Shown: one piece after another, positions 48,218 through 56,866 of the stretch | How the letters are laid out: every line of letters begins with the position of its first letter | How positions within the stretch are numbered: position 1 is the stretch's first letter | Assembly (NCBI GenBank): GCA_016124315.1 | Contig: WGNW01000001.1 | Span: forward strand, 1 to 64,000 | DNA: 64,000 bases | Direction: 5' to 3' | Origin: Alphaproteobacteria bacterium | GTDB taxonomy: Bacteria; Pseudomonadota; Alphaproteobacteria; SMXS01 | Program-made: the position numbers and the translations under genes | Notes under the pieces: generated by a model | Databases searched by the model: none | What the model saw: only the letters and a program-made list of their open reading frames with translations | What the model was told of the DNA's origin: nothing

Positions 48218-49618
48218 ATGAGGGTGATGGCGGGATGCCGGATTCTGGGGGCGCTGCTGGCGGGGATGCTGCTGGGTGCGACCTCCCGGGCAGAGGCGCA
48301 GGAGCCGTGGCGGCTGGGCCCGGCGCTCGGAAGCCCCGCGTGGCTGGAGGTTTCGGGCTCCTACCGGGTCCGCTACGAAGCGCTGAACCATCCCTTCCGG
48401 GCCGGGGCGCACGGCTCGGACGACCTGCTTTCCGAGCGTCTGCTGCTCGATGTTCGGGCTCATTTGTCGCCGCTGCTGGTCGTCGGCGCCGAGTTCGAGG
48501 ATGCCCGCACCCAGCTGGAGGGCGCCGGCACGCCGCTGGGGACCGACGACGTGGACGCCGCCGAACTGCTGCGGGCCTATATGGGGCTGCACCTCAGCGA
48601 CGTGTTCCGCGACGGCGACACCCTGGAGCTGACAGCGGGACGCCTCACCATCGACGCCGGCGACCGCCGGCTGGTGGCGCGCAACCGGTTCCGCAATACC
48701 ATCAACGCGTTCACCGGGGTCGACGGCAGCTGGACCGACGGCGGCGGGACGTCGGTCCGCGGCTTCTTCGTGCTGCCGGTGGAGCGCTTGCCGACGTCCC
48801 GCGCCGCGCTGGAGCGGGACGCGGTGCGCTTTGACAACCAGCACGGCCGCGTCCGGTTCTGGGGAATGCTCGTCGAGCGGCGGCACCTGGTCGGCGGGCT
48901 CAACGGCGAGCTGTTCGTCTACGGCCTGCACGAGCGGGACGGGCCGCACCTGGCGACCCGCGACCGGCGTCTCTATACGCCGGGTTTCCGGGTCTACGTC
49001 GACCCCGCGCCGGGTGCCTGGGATGTCCAGCTGGAGGCGGCGTACCAGACAGGCAAGTCCCGGGAATCCAGCGCCGCCTCGGACGTGACGGATCTGAAGC
49101 ACCGGGCCTATTTCGTGCATATCGAGGCGGGGCGGAGCTGGGCCGGACGCTGGCAGCCCCGGCTCGTCCTGCAATACGACCTCGCGAGCGGCGACCGGTC
49201 TCCCGACGACCGCGAAGACAACCGCTTCGACCCGCTCTATGGCGCGCGGCGGTTCGATTTCGGGCCGACCGGAATCTACGGGCCGATCGCCCGCGCGAAC
49301 ATCAGCTCTCCAGGCGCACGGGTCGAGCTGAAGCCGGCGGCCGGCGTCGACCTCTTCGTCGGCTACCGGGCGTTCTGGCTGGCGCAACGGCGCGACTCCC
49401 TGCCCGCGACGGGGCTGCGGGACGAAACCGGCCGTTCCGGGCGGTTCGCGGGCCACCAGCTGGAGGCGCGGCTGCGCTACGACCTGATCCCCAAGACCGT
49501 GTCCTTCGAGGCCGGCGCCGCATGGCTCATCCATGGCCGCTTCCTCGACGACGCGCCGGGCGCGCCGGACGAGGGCAACAGCCTCTATTTCTACACCCAG
49601 CTCGCCACGCGGTTCTGA
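48218..49618 (+). CDS. Alginate-export-type outer-membrane porin
   Basis: 466 residues; signal peptide (ILGALLAGMLLGATSRAEA), then a barrel with WLEVSGSYRVRYEALNHPFR, TAGRLTIDAGDRRLVARNRF, RPRLVLQYDLASG-like strands and the C-terminus YFYTQLATRF. The RLVARNRFRNTINAF motif matches the alginate_exp group. ATG 48218 has GAGG 6 nt before; ATG 48206 and GTG 48194 are alternatives. It is the second porin of this type in the window, the first being beside nasT. Confidence 0.8.
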   Translation: MRVMAGCRILGALLAGMLLGATSRAEAQEPWRLGPALGSPAWLEVSGSYRVRYEALNHPFRAGAHGSDDLLSERLLLDVRAHLSPLLVVGAEFEDARTQLEGAGTPLGTDDVDAAELLRAYMGLHLSDVFRDGDTLELTAGRLTIDAGDRRLVARNRFRNTINAFTGVDGSWTDGGGTSVRGFFVLPVERLPTSRAALERDAVRFDNQHGRVRFWGMLVERRHLVGGLNGELFVYGLHERDGPHLATRDRRLYTPGFRVYVDPAPGAWDVQLEAAYQTGKSRESSAASDVTDLKHRAYFVHIEAGRSWAGRWQPRLVLQYDLASGDRSPDDREDNRFDPLYGARRFDFGPTGIYGPIARANISSPGARVELKPAAGVDLFVGYRAFWLAQRRDSLPATGLRDETGRSGRFAGHQLEARLRYDLIPKTVSFEAGAAWLIHGRFLDDAPGAPDEGNSLYFYTQLATRF

Positions 49619-49632
49619 GGCGGCGGGCGCCT

Positions 49633-49728
49633 CACTCGGGCATTTCGCTCTTCGTCGACTACGCCGGCGAGATGGGCGGCCGCTTCTCCAACCACACCAT
49701 CACCGGCGGCGGCCGCATGCGGTTCTGA
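49633..49728 (+). pseudogene. C-terminal relic of an autotransporter barrel
   Basis: A frame without its own start reads ISLFVDYAGEMGGRFSNHTI, then TGGGRMRF and stop: the last strands of an autotransporter beta-domain, with the terminal aromatic Phe. It begins 15 bp after the porin stop. The rest of the gene is absent. Confidence 0.6.
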
Positions 49729-49757
49729 GCGGGCGGGCGGCCCCTTCCGAGAGGCGC

Positions 49758-50720
49758 TCACTGGGCGGGCGAGTCCGCAGGCGCTTCCTCATCCGGGGCG
49801 ACGGCCGGCGCCGGCTGCTCGGAGGCGTCGGGCTCCTGCTCGGGTGCGGCAACCGGCGACGGGTCGACCGGAGGCACGCCGACGGCTGCCTGTGGTTCGA
49901 GGCCTGCGGTCGCTTCCTCCGGCGCTGCCTCTTGCGCGGGCACGGCGACGTCGGGCGCCGTCACGGCGGTGCTCGCGGCCTCCTCTGCCGGCACGGCGGC
50001 TTCCGGCCTCTCTCCGCCGTCTGCGACAGCGCCGGTCTGGCCGTCGGTCGCCGGGGCGGGCTGATCCTCTGTCTCGGAGGCTTCTGCGACGGGCGCCCCG
50101 TCGGCCGCCGGCGTCGTCTCGTCCGAAGCGGCGGCGGGCGCCGTGTCGTCCGAAGCAGCCGCAGGCGCGGATTCGTCCGTTTCGGCGGTAGCGGTCGTCG
50201 CGGCCTGGGCTGCCAGCGCCGCCGCAACCTCGTCGGAGCGGAGCGCGCCGGGGGCGGGACCCATGTCGTCGTCATCCACCAGCTTCAGGTGCTTGTGCTT
50301 GCGGAATTCCTCCTCGGTCGCCGGGCGGATGTCGGGGCGCCCCACCAGGATGCCCATCTTGATGGTGCAGCTGGCGAACTGGGTCTCGTCCGGCTCGACC
50401 TCCAGCGCCAGCACGTCCTTCGCCTCGGTCTTGACGGTGAACTCGTGCCGGCCCGGATCTGCCACCATGATGAAGTACCGGCCGCCGCCCAGCGAGCTGA
50501 CCTTCGGGCCGTTTTCGTGGACCGAGCAGGCGACGGCGGCGCCGCCCAGGCCGCCGGAGCGGAAGAAGACGATCTGGCCCTTGCCGGAGGGTGGCGCCGG
50601 CAGCGCGATCGGGACATCCGCCTTGTCGTCCGAGTCGTCCTTCTTGCGCGCCGATGCCGGGGCGACGGCAAGGCCGATGGTCAGGGCCGCGACCATCGCA
50701 GCCAGTCCGATGCGTTTCAT
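49758..50720 (-). CDS. DUF2846-like secreted protein with Ala/Glu/Pro-rich tail
   Basis: 320 residues: signal peptide (MVAALTIGLAVAPASA), then GQIVFFRSGGLGGAAVACSV, GGGRYFIMVADPGRHEFTV and FASCTIKMGILVGRPDIRP, which fit DUF2846. From about residue 155 the chain is a low-complexity Ala/Glu/Pro/Thr tail without recognisable fold. Its ATG overlaps the stop of the upstream gene as ATGA. Function unknown; Leu-x-x-Cys lipobox not seen. Confidence 0.7.
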   Translation of the reverse strand: MKRIGLAAMVAALTIGLAVAPASARKKDDSDDKADVPIALPAPPSGKGQIVFFRSGGLGGAAVACSVHENGPKVSSLGGGRYFIMVADPGRHEFTVKTEAKDVLALEVEPDETQFASCTIKMGILVGRPDIRPATEEEFRKHKHLKLVDDDDMGPAPGALRSDEVAAALAAQAATTATAETDESAPAAASDDTAPAAASDETTPAADGAPVAEASETEDQPAPATDGQTGAVADGGERPEAAVPAEEAASTAVTAPDVAVPAQEAAPEEATAGLEPQAAVGVPPVDPSPVAAPEQEPDASEQPAPAVAPDEEAPADSPAQ

Positions 50721-51451
50721 GGGCGTTCCTCCTCGTTGTCGGTTGCTTGTGTTGTCTGGGTCGTCGGTTGCGCCGGCGTCTCGCCTGAGGCCTCCGCGGC
50801 GGAGTCCTCCGCCGGAGGCGGCGGGTCTTCGGCCGGCTTGTCCGGCTCGCCCGGAAGCACACCCTCGGGCGCAGGTTCGTCGATGGTGAAGGACTCCGCG
50901 GTCTTCGCGGCCGCCACCGTGCCCTCCGGAACGGTGGTTTCGCCCCCGGTGATGAAGAAGCCGATCACTCCGATGGGCACGCCCGCCGCTGCGCCGCCCA
51001 CATTGATGGCGTTGACTGTGCCGATGTCGCTGCGGCCCACCGGCGCGAGGCGGAGGCTGCGCAGCCGGAGCCGCCGGCCGTCCACCTCGACGTAGCGGGC
51101 GGCAAGCACCAGCTCTCCTGGCGCGCCCGATCCGGCTCCTTTCTTGGCGTGGATGACCTCGCCCATGCCTTCGGCGCCCGCCGCCACGATCTGCTTGCCG
51201 TTCACCACGATGGGCGCCGCCAGCCGGATCGGGAAAGTGTCTCCGGACTTGCTGATCTTGCTGCCCAGCGTCGTTGCGATTTCCACCGAAACGGGGGTCA
51301 GGGCCGGCACCGTCATGCAGCGGCAGGGCGGGGCGGGCTCGAAAGGCGTCATGCGGGGCGCCGTCGCGGGCGCAAGGTCGCCTTCCTGTCCGAAGGCGGG
51401 TGCAAGGGCACAGGCCAGCAATATCGGTCCGACCAGATGGCGGATAAGCAT
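50717..51451 (-). CDS. Secreted protein of unknown function, low-complexity tail
   Basis: 244 residues: signal peptide (HLVGPILLACALAPAFG), then PFEPAPPCRCMTVPALTPVSVE, an SLGSKIS-like segment ISKSGDTFPIRLAAPIVVNG, VVHAKK-like VIHAKKGAGSG and a hydrophobic segment (GGAAAGVPIGVIGFFITGG). The last about 60 residues are Pro/Ala/Glu/Thr-rich, like the tail of the gene it overlaps. ATG 51451; an in-frame start at 51496 is less likely. Cofunction with the DUF2846 protein is inferred from the overlap. Confidence 0.6.
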   Translation of the reverse strand: MLIRHLVGPILLACALAPAFGQEGDLAPATAPRMTPFEPAPPCRCMTVPALTPVSVEIATTLGSKISKSGDTFPIRLAAPIVVNGKQIVAAGAEGMGEVIHAKKGAGSGAPGELVLAARYVEVDGRRLRLRSLRLAPVGRSDIGTVNAINVGGAAAGVPIGVIGFFITGGETTVPEGTVAAAKTAESFTIDEPAPEGVLPGEPDKPAEDPPPPAEDSAAEASGETPAQPTTQTTQATDNEEERP

Positions 51452-51614
51452 TGTCAATATGGGCTTCCCCCGACTATCCGCCCGAGGATAGCCCATCCGA
51501 GCGCGGCCGGCGCAAGTTGTTTCGTCCGCGTTCCGGCCTGAACGGAGTCATTCTCGGTTCGCCGCGGGCTTGTCGGGATGCTTTTCGGACCGCGCCATCG
51601 CCGGCGCGCCACGC

Positions 51615-51857
51615 TCAGACGGCGAGGGCTTCCTGGAAAGCCTGCTTCACGCGGTCCGCCTCGTCGTCGGGCAGCCAGCGCGCCATCTGCGGCACCACCG
51701 TTTCCATCAGGCGGCGGCGCGCCTGCGGCAGGCCGTGGACGCCGGCCGCGCGGGCTTCGGCGAGGAGGGCGTCGAGCTTGCGCCGCACCCGCTCCGGGTC
51801 GCCCGCCGTGCTGACGGGCGCCGGCGCATGGTCGGCGAACATGTCAAACTGGGCCAT
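51615..51857 (-). CDS. Small protein coupled to the restriction-modification gene
   Basis: 80 residues beginning MAQFDMFADHAPAPVS, mostly helical (VRRKLDALLAEARAAG, RRRLMETVVPQMARWL, EADRVKQAFQEALAV). I do not recognise a family. Its start overlaps the end of the RM gene by 14 bp, so translation is coupled. It may be a partner or regulator of the enzyme; this is inference. Confidence 0.6.
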   Translation of the reverse strand: MAQFDMFADHAPAPVSTAGDPERVRRKLDALLAEARAAGVHGLPQARRRLMETVVPQMARWLPDDEADRVKQAFQEALAV

Positions 51858-54800
51858 CGCTGGCGTCCTCCATCTGGTCGCCCTCATTGTCGGCCGCGAG
51901 GCCCAAGTCGGCAAGGGACAGCAGCGGTCCGTCGAGGATTTTCCCAAGCAGGTCGGCCTGGCGCGGCTCCAGCAGGACAAGGCGGCCCAGCACGTGCAGC
52001 AGGTTCATCAGGTCGGTGGTGTATTGGTTGAGCCAGTGATCCGGCTGGATGGTGTCGAGCGGCGACGGCGGCCGGCGGTCGCCGATCACGGGCCGCGTCC
52101 GGTCGCGTCGGCGATAGCTGAACCACTGCCTGACCACCTGCTTGCCGGACACCTCGTAGGCCCAGACTTCCGGCATCACGTTGTCGATGTGCCCCTTGCC
52201 GACCGACAGCCGCCTTGTCGCCGGATCGTAGTCGATGGCGTCGGGCAGCGGTTCGGGCGCGCCGGGGATGCCGCCGGCGACGGGAATCTTGGGAGCCATT
52301 TCCTTCTCAAGTCGCGGCGGTTGCTGGGGCCGTCCCGCCGACGCGTCGTCGAAGCGTTCGCCATAGGTGTGCAGCCAGATGACTTCCCGGCCCAGCGCCA
52401 CGGCCTCCTCGAACAGGCCGGCATCCGCCGTCACGGGCACGCGCAGGCCCGGCTGTCTCAAATCCTTGGCGAAGCGGGCGGTGAAGGCCGGATGGGCCAT
52501 GACCGCCGCCAGATAGGCCATCAGGTCCGGCCCGGTGACGGCGCGCCCATAGGTGTCGGCGAGATGGGCCAGAACGGCGGCGGGAAGATTGGAATGGCTG
52601 GCGCCAGCGTCGGCCCATAGAGGGAAAACCCGGCCGCCCCGCCCATTGTAGTGATGGAGATCGGGCAGAATGCCAGCAAATGTCATTGCGGGACCATTTT
52701 CTGGCGTTCGGTCATCAGGTGCGGTCAGATAGACTTGCTCCTTTGAAAATGCCTGCCACAACTTGGCGTTGGGTTGGTTGATCAGTCGGGCATCGGGGAT
52801 GATCCACTGATTATCGAAGCTGCGAAAAGCGTAACGAGTTGCTTCGGGCATCGGTGCGTCCTCGTCAATGATAGGCCTTGTCGCGGTAGAGTCTTCCAGA
52901 AGATCGGAATGGACAATCTTCCGGATATGTTTGTCTCCAGGCTTTCCGCCACGCAGGTGCGGATGGAACAGCCGTTCCTTCTCATCGGGCTTTTTTTCCT
53001 CGATCAACCGCTGCCACCGCAGTGTCAGCGTCTCCCGGTCAGGGGCGATCACCCAGGTTCGTCCCGGCATGACGCCCGACCCGTTGTAGAGAAACAGGCT
53101 TTTGAGGGGCGGGAAGGTCGCCCATTGGCCGACGGCCTCGGCTAGGAAGGAACCGCGCCAGTCGCTCGAACCTTCACTCCAGCCTGCGTCATGGAGCGTT
53201 ATGGCCGCCAGTTCCGAGAACTTCTCCTCCCGCCGGCCTTCGTGCAGCGTCCGGACGTGAACGCGCGCCGGAGCGGCGGTTTCCTTGCTTTTGCGGCGCG
53301 CCGCCAGCACGATGCAGACAGGCTGCTGCACGCCTTGGAAGATGCGCGTCGCCACTACCGGCTGGTGGCCTTCCGGCGAACAGTCGATTACCCAGATGTC
53401 CGAGCAACTGGCCCTGAGGTCGGCCCGCATCTTCTGGAAACCCGGCCCGTTGAGAAACCCGGCGACGGTGATGAAGCAGACGATGCCTTCCTCGTCGCTG
53501 TCGGGCAGGCCGGTGGCGGTTTCCCACCCGGCGCCGAACACCTTCAGGCTCGCCCAGCGCCAGAAATAGACGTAGAGGTTCTTCAGGTGCTTGGCGTGGG
53601 CGCCCACATGCCAGCCGGCCGGCGGGCGCCAGCGTTCCATGGGCGCTTCGCGCCCGGCCGAGCCGCGTTCGATCCAGCCGCCGAGGCCTTCGGCCTTCTC
53701 CTTGTAGGGCGGATTGCCGATCACCACCGTGATCGTCTCGGTCTTCTTGATCTGGTTGGCTTCCCGCCGCGACTGCGCCACCGGCTGCAGGATGGCGGGG
53801 ATGTATTCGTCCTCGACGAAGGGATTGCCCAGCGTGTCGGTGATGAACAGCCGCAGGTCCGGCGGCTCGCCCTGCGCGCCCGCTTCCTCGGCCAGTTCGC
53901 CATACTCCGCCAGCAGCCGGAGCTGGGCCACCGCGAACGGCCCGAATTGCAGCTCGAACCCGATCAGCCGGTCCGCGGCGTCCTCCAGGGCGCCCGGCAC
54001 GCCGCCGGGGCCGATGTCCCCGGCCACGGTTCCCGCGATCTTGCGCAGCACGCCCAGCAGGAAGGTGCCGGTGCCGGCGGCCGGATCGGCGATGGTCACG
54101 TCGTCGGCCGCCAGGCCCTGAGGCCGGTTGAAGAGGGGCCCGCGCAATGCCTCGTCCACCAGCCGCACCATGGCGTTCACCACTTCCGGCGGCGTGTAGT
54201 AGGAGCCGGTGCGCTTGCGCAGCGAATTGTCGTAGACCTCCAGAAAATGCTCGTAGAAATAGAGCCAGGCTTCGGCCTCGCCCTTGCTCAGGGTCGGCCA
54301 GTCCACCGCGTCGAACACACGCCTCATGGTGTTCAGTGAGGTTTCCAGGGCCTTCTGGTTGTCGACGTCGTCGGTCAAAATCTTCAGCGCCGTGCCGATC
54401 AGCGAACTGGATTTCCGCAGCGCGTTGGCCGCCTGATCGATGCCGCCTTGCAGCGCGATTCCGCGCGCCCGGGCGATCAGCAGACCGAAGGTCACCGCCT
54501 GTGCATAGCCGTCCGCGAAGCTGTCGTCGCTCGCCTCGGGGAACAGCAGCTTGCGCCAGTCCTGGGCGAGGCTGGTGAGGCCGGCGTTCCCCTTGCGCAA
54601 TTGCTCACCGACCTCTTCGCGCAGCAGCCGGCAAAGCCGCGCGCTGACTTCGGCCAGCCGCTTGGGGTTTTTCGGCGATTGCGGTTGCCAGCCCAGGAAA
54701 TCGGCGATCAGCGCGACCAGCCCGGTGGGGGCGGCGAGGTCCTCGCCGGAGGTCTCCACGTCGCCTTCGAGCCTGATGAGCTCGCCGACGCGCTCGCCGT

Positions 54801-55173
54801 CCCGCCACAGGCCAAAGCTGTTGCCGTCGGTATAGATGAGGTTGGGCAGCGATTTGAGCCGCTCCCACTGGGTCTTGTCGTGCCTGTCCTTGAAGGTTCT
54901 CGGGTTCGCGCCCTTGCCCGGCGCCTTGACCTCGATGAAGCCGACCAGCGCGTTGCGCACGACCACCGCGTAATCGGGCCGGATGCGGTCCTCGGCGAGG
55001 CTCGTCTCGCCCACGAGGTCGACGGTGCCGGCCATGTGGCCGGCGATCAGGGCCAGGTCGCGGATCAGCGTTTCCAGTGGGCCGCGCAACTGGTCTTCGG
55101 GCGCGCCGCTGATGGCGATGTTCGAGAGCTTCGCGGCGGTGCGCTTGCCGAACGCCGAAACGACTTCATCCAA
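51844..55173 (-). CDS. Single-chain restriction-modification enzyme (type IIG/ISP-like)
   Basis: 1109 residues. An N-terminal nuclease domain shows a PD-(D/E)xK pattern: RIRPDYAVVVRNALVGFIEVKAPG (Asp ... Glu-x-Lys). The methyltransferase core follows: motif I ADPAAGTGTFLLG about residue 370 and motif IV VIGNPPYKEKA about residue 495. The long C-terminal part holds the presumed target-recognition region. TTG 55173 starts the frame; no ATG is available between it and the next upstream stop, and no Shine-Dalgarno is obvious. One gene doing both jobs explains the absence of separate R and M genes. Recognition site unknown. Confidence 0.85.
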   Translation of the reverse strand: MDEVVSAFGKRTAAKLSNIAISGAPEDQLRGPLETLIRDLALIAGHMAGTVDLVGETSLAEDRIRPDYAVVVRNALVGFIEVKAPGKGANPRTFKDRHDKTQWERLKSLPNLIYTDGNSFGLWRDGERVGELIRLEGDVETSGEDLAAPTGLVALIADFLGWQPQSPKNPKRLAEVSARLCRLLREEVGEQLRKGNAGLTSLAQDWRKLLFPEASDDSFADGYAQAVTFGLLIARARGIALQGGIDQAANALRKSSSLIGTALKILTDDVDNQKALETSLNTMRRVFDAVDWPTLSKGEAEAWLYFYEHFLEVYDNSLRKRTGSYYTPPEVVNAMVRLVDEALRGPLFNRPQGLAADDVTIADPAAGTGTFLLGVLRKIAGTVAGDIGPGGVPGALEDAADRLIGFELQFGPFAVAQLRLLAEYGELAEEAGAQGEPPDLRLFITDTLGNPFVEDEYIPAILQPVAQSRREANQIKKTETITVVIGNPPYKEKAEGLGGWIERGSAGREAPMERWRPPAGWHVGAHAKHLKNLYVYFWRWASLKVFGAGWETATGLPDSDEEGIVCFITVAGFLNGPGFQKMRADLRASCSDIWVIDCSPEGHQPVVATRIFQGVQQPVCIVLAARRKSKETAAPARVHVRTLHEGRREEKFSELAAITLHDAGWSEGSSDWRGSFLAEAVGQWATFPPLKSLFLYNGSGVMPGRTWVIAPDRETLTLRWQRLIEEKKPDEKERLFHPHLRGGKPGDKHIRKIVHSDLLEDSTATRPIIDEDAPMPEATRYAFRSFDNQWIIPDARLINQPNAKLWQAFSKEQVYLTAPDDRTPENGPAMTFAGILPDLHHYNGRGGRVFPLWADAGASHSNLPAAVLAHLADTYGRAVTGPDLMAYLAAVMAHPAFTARFAKDLRQPGLRVPVTADAGLFEEAVALGREVIWLHTYGERFDDASAGRPQQPPRLEKEMAPKIPVAGGIPGAPEPLPDAIDYDPATRRLSVGKGHIDNVMPEVWAYEVSGKQVVRQWFSYRRRDRTRPVIGDRRPPSPLDTIQPDHWLNQYTTDLMNLLHVLGRLVLLEPRQADLLGKILDGPLLSLADLGLAADNEGDQMEDASDGPV

Positions 55174-55398
55174 AGCAGGAGTGACTATCTGAAAGCTCCC
55201 CCGTGGGTCAAATCAGTGACCATTCACCAGGATCAAAGGATTACCCGCATGCGAGTCCTGGTTCAAGGCGCCGGGTCGGTCCCGGCGGCGCGGTCGCCCT
55301 GACGATCCTGGAGGCATAAACCTCAAAGAAGCCCCATTTTGGCCGAAAAGCACCCCGACCTGTTGGTGGTACCAACGGAAGCGAGAAAGGGGTGGAAA

Positions 55399-55962
55399 AT
55401 GCCCAACGCAAGATTGTTCACCGGCATGGTGGCCGGCGCCGCGCTGCTCGGGGGCTGCGCGACCAAGGATTACGTCAACGAGCACGTCGCCCACGTGCAG
55501 ACCCAGGTCGACGCCCAGCAGCAGCAGCTCAACGCCCTCGATTCCCGCGCCGGCGAGATCGACCAGCGGGCCCGCGACGCGCTCGACCGGGCCAACGCGG
55601 CGCAGCAGCTGGCCGAGGGCAAGTTCACCTACACCACGGTGCATTCGGAAGACGTCGGGCCGTTCCGTTTCGACAGCGCCAAGCTGCCCGACGACGCCAG
55701 GGCGCGGCTCTCCGACATGGCGCGCTCGCTCATCCAGCAGAACAAGAACTACTACATCGAGATCCAGGGCCACACCGACAAGACCGGCCCGGAGCGCTAC
55801 AACTACCGGCTTGGCGACGAGCGCGCCGACGCGGTGCGCCGGTTCCTCAATGAGCAGGGCGTGGCGCTCAACCGGATGGCGAGCATCTCCTACGGCGAGG
55901 ACCAGCAGATCGACGGCGGCAACAGGCAGAACCGCCGGGTCACCGTGCTGGTGGTGCAGTAG
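55399..55962 (+). CDS. OmpA-family lipoprotein
   Basis: 187 residues. Lipobox LLGGC after the signal (TGMVAGAALLGGC), a helical stretch (VQTQVDAQQQQLNALDSRAG), then an OmpA C-terminal peptidoglycan-binding domain with YYIEIQGHTDKTGPERYNYR and RNRRVTV-like NRQNRRVTVLV. It anchors the outer membrane to murein. ATG 55399 is the first after a Shine-Dalgarno-like GAAAGGGG. Similar to Pal but without its tol neighbours. Confidence 0.88.
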   Translation: MPNARLFTGMVAGAALLGGCATKDYVNEHVAHVQTQVDAQQQQLNALDSRAGEIDQRARDALDRANAAQQLAEGKFTYTTVHSEDVGPFRFDSAKLPDDARARLSDMARSLIQQNKNYYIEIQGHTDKTGPERYNYRLGDERADAVRRFLNEQGVALNRMASISYGEDQQIDGGNRQNRRVTVLVVQ

Positions 55963-56018
55963 GGCAGGATACCTGCCGGCCGGGCCGCGCGCGGCCCGGC
56001 TGATGCTCCGGTGGAAGC

Positions 56019-56693
56019 CTAGGCCAGCTTCTCGGTGAAGAACGCCAGCGTGCGGGCCTTGGCCAGCTTGGCGGACTCGGCGTCGTAGCTGGCGCGGTGG
56101 TCGCAGTTGAAGCCGTGGTCGGCGGGATAGACGAAGACGCTCATGTCCGGGTGGGCGGCCTTCAGCTTCTCCACGTCGGCCATCGGGATATGGGCGTCCT
56201 TCTCGCCGAAATGAGCGATCACTGGGCATTTCGGCGTCCGGCCCGTCTCGTTGCCGATGCCGCCGCCGTAATAGGACGAGGCGGCGCTGACGCCCCTCAA
56301 CTCGCAGGCGGCCAGCCAGGTCAGCAGTCCGCCGAAGCAGTAGCCGACCACGCCCACCTTGCCGTGGGTGACCGCATCGTTGATGGCGGCCTGGACGTCC
56401 TCCAGCGCCTTGGCGCGGTCCAGCTTCTGCATGGCGATGGCGATGCCGGCCTGCATGTCGTCGGGGCCGTAGCCCAGCTCCACGTCCCGCTCCACCCGGT
56501 CGAACAGCTGCGGCGCGATGGCGTAGAAGCCGTCGGCGGCATAGCCGTCGGTCACCTCGCGGATGTGCTTGTTGCCGCCGAAGATCTCCTGGAGCACCAC
56601 CACGGCGCCCGTGGGCGCGCCCTGCGGCTCGGCGACCCAGGCGCCCAGCGTGAAGCCGTCGCCCGAAGTGATTTCTGTCTTGCGGCCCATCAT
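56019..56693 (-). CDS. Dienelactone hydrolase family protein
   Basis: 224 residues. Catalytic triad seen: Cys in VVGYCFGGLLTW, Asp in HFGEKDAHIPM and His in YPADHGFNCDHR. EIFGGNKHIREVTDGYAADG is typical. It may hydrolyse dienelactones or related esters, but no chlorocatechol genes are close. ATG 56693 (or 56690) chosen; the frame is open upstream. Confidence 0.9.
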   Translation of the reverse strand: MMGRKTEITSGDGFTLGAWVAEPQGAPTGAVVVLQEIFGGNKHIREVTDGYAADGFYAIAPQLFDRVERDVELGYGPDDMQAGIAIAMQKLDRAKALEDVQAAINDAVTHGKVGVVGYCFGGLLTWLAACELRGVSAASSYYGGGIGNETGRTPKCPVIAHFGEKDAHIPMADVEKLKAAHPDMSVFVYPADHGFNCDHRASYDAESAKLAKARTLAFFTEKLA

Positions 56694-56866
56694 CTCTCTC
56701 CCTGGTTTCCCGTGCGGGCGACAGCATCCCTCCCGCGCCGCCGCCCTGTCAATCGGCGCCGTCGGCGGTTCGGAGAACATTGACGCGCCGAGTCTGTTTA
56801 CCGCATGGATATCCTACCGGCTGGTAACGACGGGCCGGCAACGGGCGGAACACGCCAGGAGGGCTC

